A stretch of DNA of 64,000 bases from Blastobasis lacticolella (lineage: Eukaryota; Arthropoda; Insecta; Lepidoptera; Blastobasidae). The position numbers and the translations under genes were made by a program. How positions within the stretch are numbered: position 1 is the stretch's first letter; every line of letters begins with the position of its first letter. Positions 1-9,799 of this stretch are shown here, one piece after another. The notes beneath the pieces were generated by a model. The model did no database searches, had not been told where the DNA came from, and saw nothing but the letters and a program-made list of their open reading frames with translations. Location: contig LR990061.1 of the NCBI GenBank assembly GCA_905147135.1, positions 1,542,026 to 1,606,025 of the forward strand, in the 5' to 3' direction.

Positions 1-127
1 GCACGCACTGCGTTCAATACGGCTCTATGATTGATCAATTTCGTTCATTTTGACGGTCGCATAGTGCCGATCTCCACTCAAGTATTGTCATTTATACACT
101 GTGCGTTGGTTCGCATTACGTTTTTGA
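1..127 (+). repeat. R-K dispersed repeat, cut by the window edge
   Basis: The stretch with GGCTCTATGATTG, TTTCGTTCATTTTGACGG and CGCATAGTGCCGATC recurs at 9.1, 30.1, 61.6 (reverse) and 62.5 kb (reverse). It is non-coding; the family is not one I can name. Confidence 0.7.
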
Positions 128-166
128 ATACATGCAGTGTTTTTAGATAATTTTTATTCTATCTTT

Positions 167-338
167 ACATAGTATAAAACAAATTCGCTTCCCGCCGGCT
201 GTCCCTATGTTTCTATGTACGCTAGATCATTTTACTATTCAACGGATTTTAATGCGATTTTCAACAATAGATAGCGTGATGCAAGAGGAAGGTCTTTAAG
301 CAAGAAAAAAGTGTATAAGTAGGGATAAAGTCCACTAG
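167..338 (+). mobile_element. R-N repeat, possibly Helitron-like
   Basis: Starts ACATAGTATAAAACAAA and ends TCCACTAG followed by T. Other copies with the same ends lie at 15321-15562 and 51665-51857, and end-only pieces at 9.79 and 49.56 kb. The constant CTAG|T terminus fits Helitron 3' ends (CTRR before T), but no clear 5' TC end or strong terminal hairpin was seen. Confidence 0.5.
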
Positions 339-339
339 T

Positions 340-1237
340 TTGAATATTATTATAATCCAGTCGCTCGTCTACTCGTTTTTGAGCCCTAATGGAGTAATTT
401 AATTCAGAGCCAGCCCTTTGTTTTTGCACCTTGGTTTTGCGGAGCATTGTAGCTGGCATGGGCCCAGCGCTAGTGATACTGCGTCTTGCATTGTTAAGGT
501 AAATTGGGGAAGTAGTAAAAAGAAACTTGTTAGTAGGTTGGTTGTTATTTAGTCTTTATTTTGCAGTAGTTGTTTTCTGAGGTTTAGCAGAGCGCAGTTC
601 GGATTTTTGAACAATTAACTAACCTGTGGGATTCTATTATTTTTTAGGGAATAAAAGTAGCTTGTGACACTCGGGAATAATGTAGCTTGCTATGATTTAA
701 TTCAAGACATCTATACAGTGTACGTAGCGTAATTTATACAGTAAGCCGTGATTTTGTTGTAAATAACAAAAAGATTGGAAAGTTACCTTCATGACTGAGC
801 AATTTTTATTAACAAGACAACTCAATTTGTACAGATTTTAGGTTTTAATCTGGAGGTCATGACCTGGGCCTCGAACCCGCTAATTTACTTGCGTGTCTGT
901 TGCAGTAGAAGCTTAGAATATTACGCTCTAACAGGACAGGTCTATTTCCTATAAATTGATTGTATACTTACTCATTGGCAGGTGCGAATCACATAGCCAA
1001 CTAGATATCAGGGACAACAGTCTGCGCGTCAAAGGCCTTCATCGATTCCATTACCCGAGTATGCAGCGATAGATTGATCTAGAATCGTGTGTCCATTACT
1101 GGCTCTAATCGATACCTTTTGATTGTGTTAGTAAATGGAATAGACGGATAATATCTGACTGACACCGAACAGAATGAACGAATGATTGCATGGGACGTTA
1201 ACAAACAAAAAACAAGTTAAAATGCTGTAGCTGTACG
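340..1237. other. no recognised feature
   Basis: AT-rich sequence. The only open frame (235-459, minus) lies mostly in R-N and has no recognisable domain. No repeat shared with the rest of the window was spotted. Confidence 0.5.
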
Positions 1238-1330
1238 CTTCCAGCGTGTCACTGTGTGCGTCCTTCCTACTTTCCTACCCCCGTCCTTTTTGACGATTGA
1301 AAGAGATATTTAATGTCCTAATTAATAAAT
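1238..1330 (+). repeat. R-F repeat, 3' end
   Basis: CCTTCCTACTTTCCTACCCC...TTTGACGATTGAAAGAG...TTAATGTCCTAATTAATAAA matches 48303-48523 (opposite strand). Both end in an AATAAA-like signal followed by TTTGAAT-like tails, as expected of a retroposed 3' end. Confidence 0.5.
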
Positions 1331-1362
1331 CTTGAGTTTTGAATGAAAAATATACTTTCATT

Positions 1363-1490
1363 GACGACCTCAGTGGTTCAGCTGGTTAACATCCATCACG
1401 TCGGCCGCCTGCCACCCACCACCTTGGCCTGCCTGCCTGGTGCCTGGGCGGCGTGGCCAGGCTGCCACGCAGAGGTCCCGGGTTCGGGCA
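1363..1490 (+). mobile_element. SINE-B 5' head fragment
   Basis: CGACCTCAGTGGTTCAGCTG and the CTGCCACGCAGAGGTCCCGG block of the tRNA-Gly-like head are present. About 60 extra C/G-rich bases sit between A-box and B-box regions, and the copy stops inside the B box (GGTTCGGGC). Confidence 0.7.
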
Positions 1491-1510
1491 AGATTTTATT
1501 ACGAACAGAC

Positions 1511-1640
1511 ATGGGGATCATCATCTTCATAGCCCATTACAGTATTCTGCTGGATTACGGGCGTCTTCCACGAAAGGAGAGGTTATTGTCGTAATCTCCA
1601 CGCTTGGCAGAGATAGCAGTGTTATACTCGTAATGAACGT
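1511..1640 (-). mobile_element. R-I fragment
   Basis: ATCATCATCTTCATAGCCCA, then CTTCCACGAAAGGAGAGG and GTAATCTCCACGCTTGGC are the tail half of the R-I element (compare 59565-59817). Divergent and truncated. Confidence 0.7.
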
Positions 1641-1850
1641 AACAGTAGAAATCGCCGTCTAGTTTTTCTTAAACTTTACGTCATTTTACTAGGTTTTATT
1701 TAGTTCCCCTAACTTTGAAGAAACAAAAAGACTTGTCAACACAAATCAAACGGTATAGCGTTGCGATTTGTTAAGGGAAGTAAATTTTATTCTTCGAATT
1801 CAGCAAACTTGTTTGTTGAAATTGTTGGAACTCCGTGTAAAGGCGTTATT
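1641..1850. other. no recognised feature
   Basis: Short AT-rich spacer between the R-I fragment and SINE-B; nothing recognised. Confidence 0.5.
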
Positions 1851-1852
1851 AG

Positions 1853-2295
1853 TGATTCAGTTGGTTAAGGTGGCGGTCTGCCACGCAGAGGTCCCGGGTT
1901 CGATTCCCGGCCGGGCAGAAATTTAAATAATGAATTTTTATATCACGCGCAGGTTACGCGTCTGGCTGTTTATTGTATAACAAGTATATATTTAAAAAAT
2001 CTAGAAGTACATTTTAAGGGTATGTTCCGGGTTTCCTAGCGTACCTTTGCGTGTCGTCCCGTGACCATGATGCATGCAACTGCGTCGAAATATCGGGCTA
2101 CTCGTCAACAAATGTACGCGGTGGGAAACCCGGAACATACCCTTAAAATGTGTGATGATAACCGCGATCGTTTAAAACATTATGTAATATATAAGTAGTT
2201 TATCAGTTATCTGTAGCACCCATAATACAAGCTTTACTTAAGGACTAGATGGCACTGTGTGAATTGTCTAATCATATTTATTTTATTTATTTAGT
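1853..2295 (+). mobile_element. SINE-B, interrupted by a foldback element
   Basis: Head GATTCAGTTGGTTAAGG, anticodon-arm region TCTGCCACGCAGA and B box GGTTCGATTCC resemble tRNA-Gly(GCC); the body and the end ACTGTGTGAATTGTC follow after about 180 inserted bases (about 2000-2185) that contain the 28-bp inverted repeats at 2009-2151. It would be a Pol III retroposon, not a working tRNA, because the 5' half lacks a proper acceptor stem. Confidence 0.8.
2009..2151. mobile_element. foldback element with 28-bp perfect inverted ends
   Basis: Left arm 2009-2036 (begins ACATTTTAAGGGTATG) and right arm 2124-2151 are perfect reverse complements. The 87-bp core contains CATGATGCATGCAACTGC, which recurs in the foldback at 4943-5089. 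No ORF. It sits inside SINE-B, so it is younger than that copy. Confidence 0.75.
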
Positions 2296-2596
2296 GTTTT
2301 ACAAACAACCCTGTACATGGATGTATCAGAACTATATAGTTTATCACAGATTATAAACCAAACTATTGCCAATAACTAACAACAGTGGAAACTAAGCCTC
2401 GCTTACCTCTGCCCTAATCTCAATGGGCCTACTTTTCCTATCGATGGGATTAAACTTAGCTATCAGTTTCGAGCAATCCTGATTTGGGGCTGAGGGTAGT
2501 TGCGGATGTGGTGGAGGTAGTTTCGCGTTATCAGCTGGCTTGGCTTTTGGGATTGTGATATTTGTTGTACATCATAATAAAAAGAAGAATCTTGAC

Positions 2597-2687
2597 TTTT
2601 TTCTATGTAATACGGCGGACAAGCAGGCATGCGGGCCACCTAATGGAAAGTGGTCACCGCCGCCTATAGACATCGGCAACACCAAGG
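2597..2687 (-). mobile_element. LINE-G 3' end fragment
   Basis: Read on the minus strand this gives the LINE-G terminal block (GGTGACCACTTTCC, AGGTGGCCCGC, TGCTTGT) and a short A-rich tail, matching 28700-28795. It abuts the tail of a SINE-A without spacer. Confidence 0.7.
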
Positions 2688-2894
2688 GTTAATGTCCCGG
2701 TTGTGCTTTCGAGGCCCCGGGGACCGCCTCGACCATGATCTAGGATTTGGGAGTTTTTTTAAATACAGTGGAGGTACTGCCGTCAGACCTCCATGGTCCT
2801 TTTAACAGAGGAACCTGACGAGATTGGATTATGGTTACACATTCAGCCGCCTGAATGTGCAGCTGATCAACGTAAGCGCATCGGTTAGTGTTTA
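2688..2894 (-). mobile_element. SINE-A body, truncated
   Basis: TTAATGTCCCGGTTGTGC, CAGGTTCCTC-like and TACACATTCAGCCGCCTGAA blocks of the SINE-A body are present on the minus strand. The tRNA-like head is missing and replaced by a LINE-E piece. Confidence 0.75.
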
Positions 2895-3036
2895 GCGGAA
2901 CTTTGCGGTTCCAAAGGAACTTTCTTCCACGCACACTAAGGTTGTTAAATAAACTACTTGGAGAGGTTTTCCGCGGAGAGTACAATATGGCGTTCTTCAA
3001 GAAAGGAGTAAGGAAAACCTAAGTGGTATAAAAAAT
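2895..3036 (+). mobile_element. LINE-E 3' remnant
   Basis: GGAACTTTGCGGTTCCAAAG through TTCTTCAAGAAAGGAGTAAG, then directly CCTAAGTGGTATAAAAAA. Compared with 24846-25173 about 120 bases between the ORF end and the tail are deleted. Confidence 0.75.
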
Positions 3037-3990
3037 ACTCGTATAACTCAGAAAAGAGTCATTGGTACATTTCGGCGGTGGGATTATTATAGGTCATAAT
3101 CACAGAAATAAAGTCATAATAATGTACGTCCACAACACCGAAAGAGGTGAAGTCTTGGGACTATGAAATAGTGGTAGGTGTATACAACCTAGTCTGACAG
3201 TCTTTCAAGTAACAATTCAGAACCTTCCAGCAAATAGCGCAACAAAATTGGAAATAGGTCACCTAATAACGCGATGTTCGCGATGCTCAGACTTTTAGAG
3301 CGAACTTCTAAGCTCATACAACCCCCCGAAGTATTGTCCTGTTCACACTAGCGAGCTTCCGACTCGTAAGTTCAGCTGAAAAGCTCCCAGGGAGTAAGTA
3401 AATAAAGTAAATAACGAACTACAACACGCTTTTGTTGGGAAACTGTAAAATTCCGTTCACTCAGATATGTTTGACGTTGAAAAATTACTTGTGCTCTGTA
3501 CCTAATAGTCCGGGAGCTGGTCGTAACAAATGTTTTAACAATAAACTGGGACTGCAACCGATTGTTCGAAATTGGATTGAGTTTAGAGAGGTTTAAACTG
3601 AATGGTCGATGTCAAAGTTGTACAACAAATAAAGAAATCGAGGTTTTGTTGGTTTGAATTGGAGTGAGTTTCGATTCGGATAAATTGAGTGGACTGGTTT
3701 TTAAGTCGGCTATTACTTGAAAGTAAAATGAAAATGTTATGATAAATCATAAACCGGAGGTTATTTTTGCAAAGAAATCAAGAAACCAAAGAGTAAACTA
3801 CAGAAGTTCTAATATTAAATTTTGACCCTTTTACTTACATAGAAAAGCATTTCTATGCGGAATATAAATATCATACAATCGAATTGCATAAACGCATTGC
3901 AACCGCCTGGCTTAACAGATCTATCATTAATTTGGCGAAGAAGAATGCAGCCGTTTTTATCACACGTTTGCCCAATCGATGTCCTTTTTT
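3037..3990. other. no recognised feature
   Basis: Unmarked AT-rich DNA; short open frames only, none with a recognisable domain. Confidence 0.5.
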
Positions 3991-3996
3991 TGTTAT

Positions 3997-4115
3997 TATC
4001 ATTGCATTTGACCTCAACTTAGATGATGGAAAGCGACGATGAGGTCAAAGAGTAGCTGCTTGTTTATTAGATACCTGTTCACTCTCGAGAACTCGTCCAC
4101 CACAACAACCGTCGG
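3997..4115. repeat. R-L dispersed repeat
   Basis: TTGCATTTGACCTCAACTTA, GACGATGAGGTCAAAGA and GATACCTGTTCACTCTCGA recur at 27771-27856 and 37849-38003. Function unknown. Confidence 0.6.
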
Positions 4116-4667
4116 TTCTCATAGAATTAAAAAGCTTGTACTTATGTAGGTGTAATAGTTTAATTACTGCACATAGTTTATGTAAACCTACGTAAGATAA
4201 TTTTTTTGGTATCATTTTTAACTTTCTTTATTTGTGTCATGTCGTGGTGTTTTGTGGCAATAAATGTTCTCATTCTTTGATGTATCAAAGATGCGACGAC
4301 ACGTACGACATAGTACGACATATTATAGATTTAAAAAAAAAATTTGGAAAATCCGAAAAGTTATACCCACATACATTCGACACTCAGCTCCTCGTCTAAA
4401 CTCATGTTAATACGTATGTATTTCTGTTTCACCATGGGCACTGGGGTCTCGCTACATGTGTGCGATGTGACGAAGATTGATCGTTGCTTATTGAATTGTT
4501 TCGTAATTTGAGAAGATGTAATTTTGGCATTGGGCCTATGGCGGTGTCTTGGCGGCGGGTTTGGGTGTTCCTTTTTAGAATTCTCGCGGAAGCAGATATT
4601 TTAAAATCTTTAAAAATATATATATTTACGTATTGTTATATATATATATTAATTAAATATATATATT
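4116..4667. other. no recognised feature
   Basis: AT-rich, with a (TA)n patch around 4618-4668. An 87-codon frame across this patch and the SINE tail has no recognisable content. Confidence 0.5.
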
Positions 4668-4720
4668 CTCGTGCGCGAGAGCACAACCGGGACACTAATG
4701 CCAGGATGATGATGACGTAT
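4668..4720 (+). mobile_element. SINE-A 3' tail
   Basis: CTCGTGCGCGAGAGCACAAC then CGGGACACTAATGCCAGG and GATGATGATG: the terminal 50 bases of SINE-A alone, a strong 5' truncation. Confidence 0.7.
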
Positions 4721-4942
4721 TGTAAGAAGTCGAGGCAGATTCTATGAAGGTCCTTTTATGATAATTGATGTTCAGTTGGGCTTACAAGTGAGGATACCGA
4801 CGATCAAGCAAAGTGTAGAAAAATGTAGAACATCGGACCCTGGTTGGACGGTTGAGCCTGAACGTTTTAACGCTATAATTATTGAAAAATTTTAGGTTTA
4901 AAGACTTTCGTGGTTATTCACTACACTTTCACTACACATATT

Positions 4943-5089
4943 ATCGGGTTTGATACCACGTTTAGCATTGATTTTACCTTGATATTTCGACGCAGTTGCA
5001 CGCTTCATGGTGTACCTGTAACCATGATGCATGCAACTGCATCGATATATCCAGGTAAAAACAATACTAACCCTGGAAACAAACCCGAT
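4943..5089. mobile_element. foldback element related to 2009-2151
   Basis: Outer inverted ends ATCGGGTTTG (4943-4952) and CAAACCCGAT (5080-5089); a longer inner inverted pair 4971-5000 / 5032-5061. The core CATGATGCATGCAACTGC is shared with the 2.0-kb foldback although the outer arms differ. Confidence 0.65.
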
Positions 5090-5308
5090 ATTTAAAAGAT
5101 AAAAAAGCGGTTTCAGTATTATGTCGCTTTATGGTTTCTTTCCCATAGAAGATACTGTAATAACTATAATTTCAAATGGCATACGATACGTGCTAAGGAT
5201 TGCAGTAGAACCTATTGATAGCCTAAGTTGGCAGTTATCTAGGCTAGGATTATCAATTATACTAATTTTTATTCCACGCAGTGACAAACGAGGAGACAAC
5301 GCACCAAA

Positions 5309-5600
5309 CTTTTACGCATACGGCCTGCCTAACGGTAAGCAGTCACCGCAGACTATGGACGTTTGCAATACCAGTGGCCCTAGCACAAGTGTGTCCGCGA
5401 CAAAGCTCGCGCCGCGAGACAGCGTTTGTCTCTTTCTCTCAATACTAAGACGAAAGAGATAGCAACACCTATGTCGCGCTTTTTCTCGCTTATCACGCGC
5501 GTGAGCAACTTTGCTCGGCCTACAGGGGTACCCACGCGTTGCCGACCCCGTAAAAACCATTTCACCCCTTTCTCTATACTGTCGCCCACCAAGCTACCTG
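5309..5600 (-). mobile_element. LINE-E 3' piece split by an insertion
   Basis: GCCTGCCTAACGGTAAGCAG and ACGTTTGCAATACCAG are the reverse of the LINE-E 3' UTR; the match resumes at CACGCGTTGCCGACCCCGTA and CATTTCACCCCTTTCT. About 140 bases are inserted between. Confidence 0.7.
5384..5525. mobile_element. short element inserted in LINE-E
   Basis: Bounded by GGCCCTA and GGCCTA, a likely target duplication. Ends are imperfect inverted repeats (CGACAAAGCTCGCGC near the left, GCAACTTTGCTCG near the right). GC-richer than its surroundings; no ORF of its own. Confidence 0.45.
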
Positions 5601-5609
5601 TCGCCCATA

Positions 5610-6470
5610 ACATCTAACATTAATGCAAGATTTCACGCCAAAAGGAAAGACACCGAAATGCGAACTCGTAGTTAAGAGCTTCAATAAAATCAGTCCCCAT
5701 CATTAATCTAGTTAAACCAAGAGAAATTCAGTCGTCAACATTAAGGGGCCACGTTTTAAGTGACCCCCCGTCCCCACCGTCCCCCCCAAATAAGTGGCCG
5801 CTGAGAACAAATTGGCAATGCGTTGAACAACTTCGGAGGCTAATTTGAATCTTCTAAAACTTCCACAGCTGACTCGATTCGTTTACAATTGCAAAAAAGC
5901 GCGCCCGCTCAGTCACTTGTCTGTTGTGCGGACTTGTGCGGTTGACAAAGGAGCTTGGTTCGCGCGGTTTTGTGATGGAAATGTTGCGTTGGCTTCCGGA
6001 CTATGACTGGTTCGGGAGAACGAATAATTTTTATTTTATTGCAAAATTTATATGTTTGTTTCCAACTAAACTCGATTTCTTTACACATATTATTAGACGG
6101 GACTTCACGCGACGTACTTTTTCGATTTGTTTTCCCGACGCTGCAGTAGGGTTACACCCACCTTTAAATAATTACAAAATTTTATATGGCAACGACTAGG
6201 ATATATTCTGGGTACCTACCACCCGGAGGGAAGCGTACCTAGAATGTACCTAGTATTTATCTTCCTAGTATTTATTGTACCTGTACAGGTTTAGCACATT
6301 AAGAATATTAAGTAGATTTAAGTGCCTGGACTAATTGATTTGTCAATATTTATTGTTATGTCTAATTTAAGTGAATTAAAAAAAAACTATATCGAAGAAT
6401 ATCAAATATTATCCACTGAAATATATCGTAAAAGTGCATTTGTCGTACTAGTTCAGCTATGCACTGTTCT
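5610..6470. other. mostly unmarked; short repeat at about 6087-6146
   Basis: TATTAGACGGGACTTC...TTTTTCGATTTGTTTTCC resembles 32388-32450, so this is a dispersed repeat piece. A C-run (GACCCCCCGTCCCC) lies near 5762. No gene recognised. Confidence 0.45.
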
Positions 6471-6477
6471 TGTAGCA

Positions 6478-6640
6478 TCGTGCTTACGAGACCGCTAACC
6501 AAGGTTAAACATCCGCAGTGTGGCAACTGGATGGTTGACCGTTTCGTACTTCGAGGTTAATCGTACTTCAGCACCACAACGAGCTCGCCACTCGTTAGGT
6601 GTGCCTTCTGATACCATAGGCAAAGCGAGGTAGACTAACA
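6478..6640 (+). mobile_element. 5S rRNA-derived repeat
   Basis: Contains AGGTTAAACATCCGCAGTG and ACTGGATGGTTGACCG, counterparts of the 5S rRNA internal control region (usually GAAGTTAAGCAACG and GGATGGGTGACCG). A second copy on the minus strand at 20470-20655 keeps these more exactly. Outside that core the sequence is not 5S rRNA, so this is a retroposon-like repeat and not a 5S gene. Confidence 0.55.
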
Positions 6641-6644
6641 TCTT

Positions 6645-7630
6645 CCGCTAGGGATCGATTAGCAACCCGTTGTATATAGTACCTGTTTCTTTCTCCATAG
6701 ATCTAAAAATGGCCATCAGCGAATTTTAAACATATCTATTTCAAAATTTCAAACGTGCATAAACTGGTCCACTCGCACGAAAGAGCTGGCAACCCCCAAC
6801 TAATAAGTAAAATAACTCTAACCTAGTAATTTTCAGGAATAGGAATTCTTAAGCGCTTTTCTAATTGGCAATGGTCGCCCGCCCAATAGGAGACTTCAAA
6901 ACGACGACACACAAAAGATATTGTGGCGACTCTTTTAACTGATACAGGTACGCTGCTCTTCAAATGAAAAACGAAACTATTTTACCCGCATTTCTTTTAA
7001 ATGGACATTTCAAAAATTCACCTCCAAACCAAATTGCGATTTGAACGTCTGCACCGTGTAATTTGTGCCAGCCATTCGGTTGTGCGACGACAAAATGGCG
7101 GCCGCGTTGCATTGCAAATGGCCGCCGCGTGCTACCAAATGCGCTGTCGCATTTGGAATATATTCGCTTCGAGTGGAGGTTACAAATGATGGTTAATGCG
7201 ATCTCGGTTATGGTTTGAATTTGAGGTCGTGTATTCCGTTCTGAGTTGAGTAAATATAACATAGTTATGCTCTGAAGTCATATCAGGATTGGTGTCCGAG
7301 CGGTTTGAATCCTTGTTATGTATATTTGTTTAACATTTAATAATAATATAATAATAATAAAATTCTTTATTTATCAAATAGAGTACATTTTATCTTAAGT
7401 CTATAAGTACATAATTAGTGGTATTAGAATGAGGTGTGGGGTTGACATAAGATTATAATATCCTGATTTCTAAACTAGGAAAATCCTGTATTTTAGAAAT
7501 CAGTAAATGCTCGTGCGTTGTTTAAATATTTGATAATTTACACATAACTTTTACTAAAATACAAAAGGCAATTTATCAAAAGCATGTTACCAAGAACAAA
7601 AATTTATCTAGCCATGGATTACATCATAAT
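6645..7630. other. no recognised feature
   Basis: Unmarked. The open frames at 6960-7262 and 7001-7189 overlap on opposite strands in a locally GC-rich patch (GGCGGCCGCG) and show no known domain. Confidence 0.45.
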
Positions 7631-7633
7631 TAT

Positions 7634-7634
<1 letters not shown>

Positions 7635-7668
<34 letters not shown>

Positions 7669-7703
7669 TGTGTGAGTGTGTGTGTGTGTGTGAGTGTGTG
7701 AGT

Positions 7704-7742
<39 letters not shown>

Positions 7743-7771
7743 TGTGTGAGTGTATGTGTGTGTGTGTGTTT
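7635..7771. repeat. (GT)n microsatellite with GTGAG variants
   Basis: About 137 bases of alternating GT interrupted by periodic GAGTGTGTGAG units. The 60-codon His/Thr frame on the minus strand is an artefact of it. Confidence 0.95.
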
Positions 7772-7819
7772 GTAAGCGCGCGTGTTTGCGTTAGAGAGTG
7801 AAGATTAGAAGACATTAAC

Positions 7820-8250
7820 CGATGCTCTTACGGTGAGGGAAAACATCGTGATGATATCTGCACGTTCAGGCGACTGAATGTGTAACCACGGCGACCTGAG
7901 TGGTTCAGGTTCAACATGCCAGTATGCCACGCAAGAGGTCCCGGGTTCGATTCCCGGCCGGGCAGAAATTGAAATGATGAATTTTAATTTCTTTTACGGG
8001 TCTGGGTGTTCTATGTATAATAAGTATGTATTAAAAGCATATAAGTAGTTTATCAGTTATCATAACCCATAACACAAGCTTTGCTTACTTTGGGGCTAGA
8101 TGGCGCTGTGTGAATTTGTCCACGATTATTTATTATATTATTATTTATTATTATGGTCTGATCTGGTCAGGTGATCCTGGTAGAAGGGTCATGGAGGTCC
8201 CTTGTGCTCGAGAGCATAACCGAACATTAACGCCTAGATTATAACCGGTT
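7820..8250 (+). mobile_element. SINE-A, split by a nested SINE-B
   Basis: Left part 7820-7898 (CCGATGCTCTTACGGTGAGG to GTGTAACCA), right part from about 8156 (GGTCTGATCTGGTCAGG to CATTAACGCCTAG). The two halves join exactly in the SINE-A consensus, so the SINE-B entered an existing copy. Head missing. Confidence 0.8.
7898..8153 (+). mobile_element. SINE-B nested in SINE-A
   Basis: CGACCTGAGTGGTTCAGG head, GCCACGCAAGAGGTCCCGGG, B box GGTTCGATTCC, body and GATGGCGCTGTGTGAATT end, then a TTATTA tail. About 256 bp, close to full length; part of the anticodon arm is altered. Confidence 0.8.
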
Positions 8251-8254
8251 CGGT

Positions 8255-9050
8255 TCTTTAGCATACCCCGCCTAACCCTTAAGCACTTAACTAAACTGAA
8301 ACGCAATAACATTCAACTGGTCGTCAGTTCTATGATACCTATAGGTACTATGTCTACGGATTGGACCCATCGGTCACCAGTCACCACACGTCCAAAGCCA
8401 ACAAATGACAAGACATTTAGCCCCGAATACTAGAACCAGAAATATAACCCAAGCTCAAACGATTGCGTGCGTAAGAAACAGCAGTTCCATTTGTAGGGAT
8501 GTAATAAATAAAATATGAGATAGAATTAAGGATTACCGCAAGGAATTGAGGCTGGATCTCGGGGAACTCAACTAACTATTACATGTACTTAAATAAATGA
8601 CTTCTCATCCAAAACCTTACAAGTATATGGAATTATTTATAACTTACATTTAAACGCAAAAACTCGAGTAAATGTTGGCAGAGAGACGGAAAAAAGAGAG
8701 TTTGTTTAATACCAAAGAAAGGACAGCATATCTTTGCAGAGGACTCCAAAGTTTACTTTATCCAAAAATATATAGTCGCTCCAGCTTTTCCTCCACGCTT
8801 CCGAGACAATGGAGAACTTAAAGCTTAAAGCTCAGTGGACACGAAAGTTGTGATACGTAATTAGGTTTTACTGGAGCTTTTCCTTAATGTTTTAGTTTAT
8901 AGCATGGTTATGTGAATATATATTCATTGCAGGACTTGGAACGAGGAATTCTGAGTTTTGCGTTTATGTCCATGAGGATTATTTTAGTAAATCAGGTTAT
9001 GTGACCTACATCTTTTATCTCAAACAATACTGGTCTAAGAAAGTAGCATT
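8255..9050. other. no recognised feature
   Basis: Unmarked AT-rich sequence; no long open frame and no repeat recognised. Confidence 0.5.
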
Positions 9051-9053
9051 ACT

Positions 9054-9260
9054 ATGCGTTCTCACAGTGCTCGTCTGCTAAGTGAAGGCAATGGGCGTTC
9101 AATAAGGCTCTATGATTGGTCAATTTCGTTCATTTTGACGGACGCATAGCGTTCAATAAGGCTCTATGATTGGTCAATTTCGTTCATTTGACGGACGCAT
9201 AGTGCCGATCGCCACTCATGTATTGTCAGTTGGATTGGAATTTTGTGCGTTCGCTGCTCT
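9054..9260 (+). repeat. R-K repeat with a tandemly duplicated 54-bp unit
   Basis: Units 9095-9148 and 9149-9201 begin GCGTTCAATAAGGCTC and end GACGGACGCATA; they differ by one T. The flank continues as in the other R-K copies (AGTGCCGATCGCCACTCA). Confidence 0.75.
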
Positions 9261-9385
9261 GTGAGACATTTCTGAGGACGGGTGTAAGTTACTTGGTAAA
9301 GGCATAGGTATGCCATCACATTGCTGTCTGTTCGGGGTGGCCATACATACATATAACTAAATACATGAATTTGTATAGCAATCAT

Positions 9386-9458
9386 CTTGGCGTTAATGGC
9401 CCGGTTGTGCTCTCGCGTACGAGGCGTAATCCAGGATTTGGCAGATCAGGTAATCGGA
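9386..9458 (-). mobile_element. SINE-A 3' fragment
   Basis: TTGGCGTTAATGGCCCGG, TTGTGCTCTCGCGTACG and CCAGGATTTGGCAGATCAGG are the reverse of the SINE-A tail region. Confidence 0.75.
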
Positions 9459-9639
9459 GTAGAGAAAATGAAAATGAATGAAAATGAAAAAGTATTTATT
9501 GAATTAGGATTACGTTAATTAATCTCTTTTCAAAAGTCAAAAATCTAACAGAAAACAAAGGTTTCCAGTATCCAGTTAGTGTTAAATCTAATGTACATAA
9601 CACTGAAAAGTCATTGGTATACGTCGTCAATGAGGTTCG

Positions 9640-9795
9640 AATCCGGTACCTCTTGTTTACGCTGTAGGTAGGCGTTGGGTAGGTGTAGGGTAGGCGTATT
9701 GTAGATGTAGGGTAGGTGTTGGGGAGGTGTAGGGTAGTGGTAAGGGTAGGATATTGGTAGGACGCCACGCGAACGAGGTCGCGCTGGCTCCACTA
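9640..9795 (+). repeat. GGTAGGTGT minisatellite ending in an R-N terminus
   Basis: 9664-9760 is a run of about 12-bp units (GGTAGGTGTTGG, GGTAGGTGTAGG). It passes into CGCGAACGAGGTCGCGCTGG and TCCACTAG|T, the R-N end. It is not the insect telomere repeat TTAGG. Confidence 0.7.
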
Positions 9796-9799
9796 GTTC

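Noticed and set aside
1853..1920. tRNA-Gly gene (SINE-B head)
   Set aside because: The 3' half resembles tRNA-Gly(GCC), but the 5' half lacks the complementary acceptor and D-arm pairing and the SINE body follows directly.
7635..7771. CRISPR-like array from regular GAGTGTGTGAG spacing
   Set aside because: No unique spacers; it is a compound microsatellite in a eukaryotic genome.
7633..7815. 60-codon His/Thr-rich frame
   Set aside because: Translation of the GT/CA microsatellite.
9664..9760. Interstitial telomere repeat
   Set aside because: Units are GGTAGGTGT(T/A)GG and not the insect TTAGG; it is a minisatellite at an R-N end.
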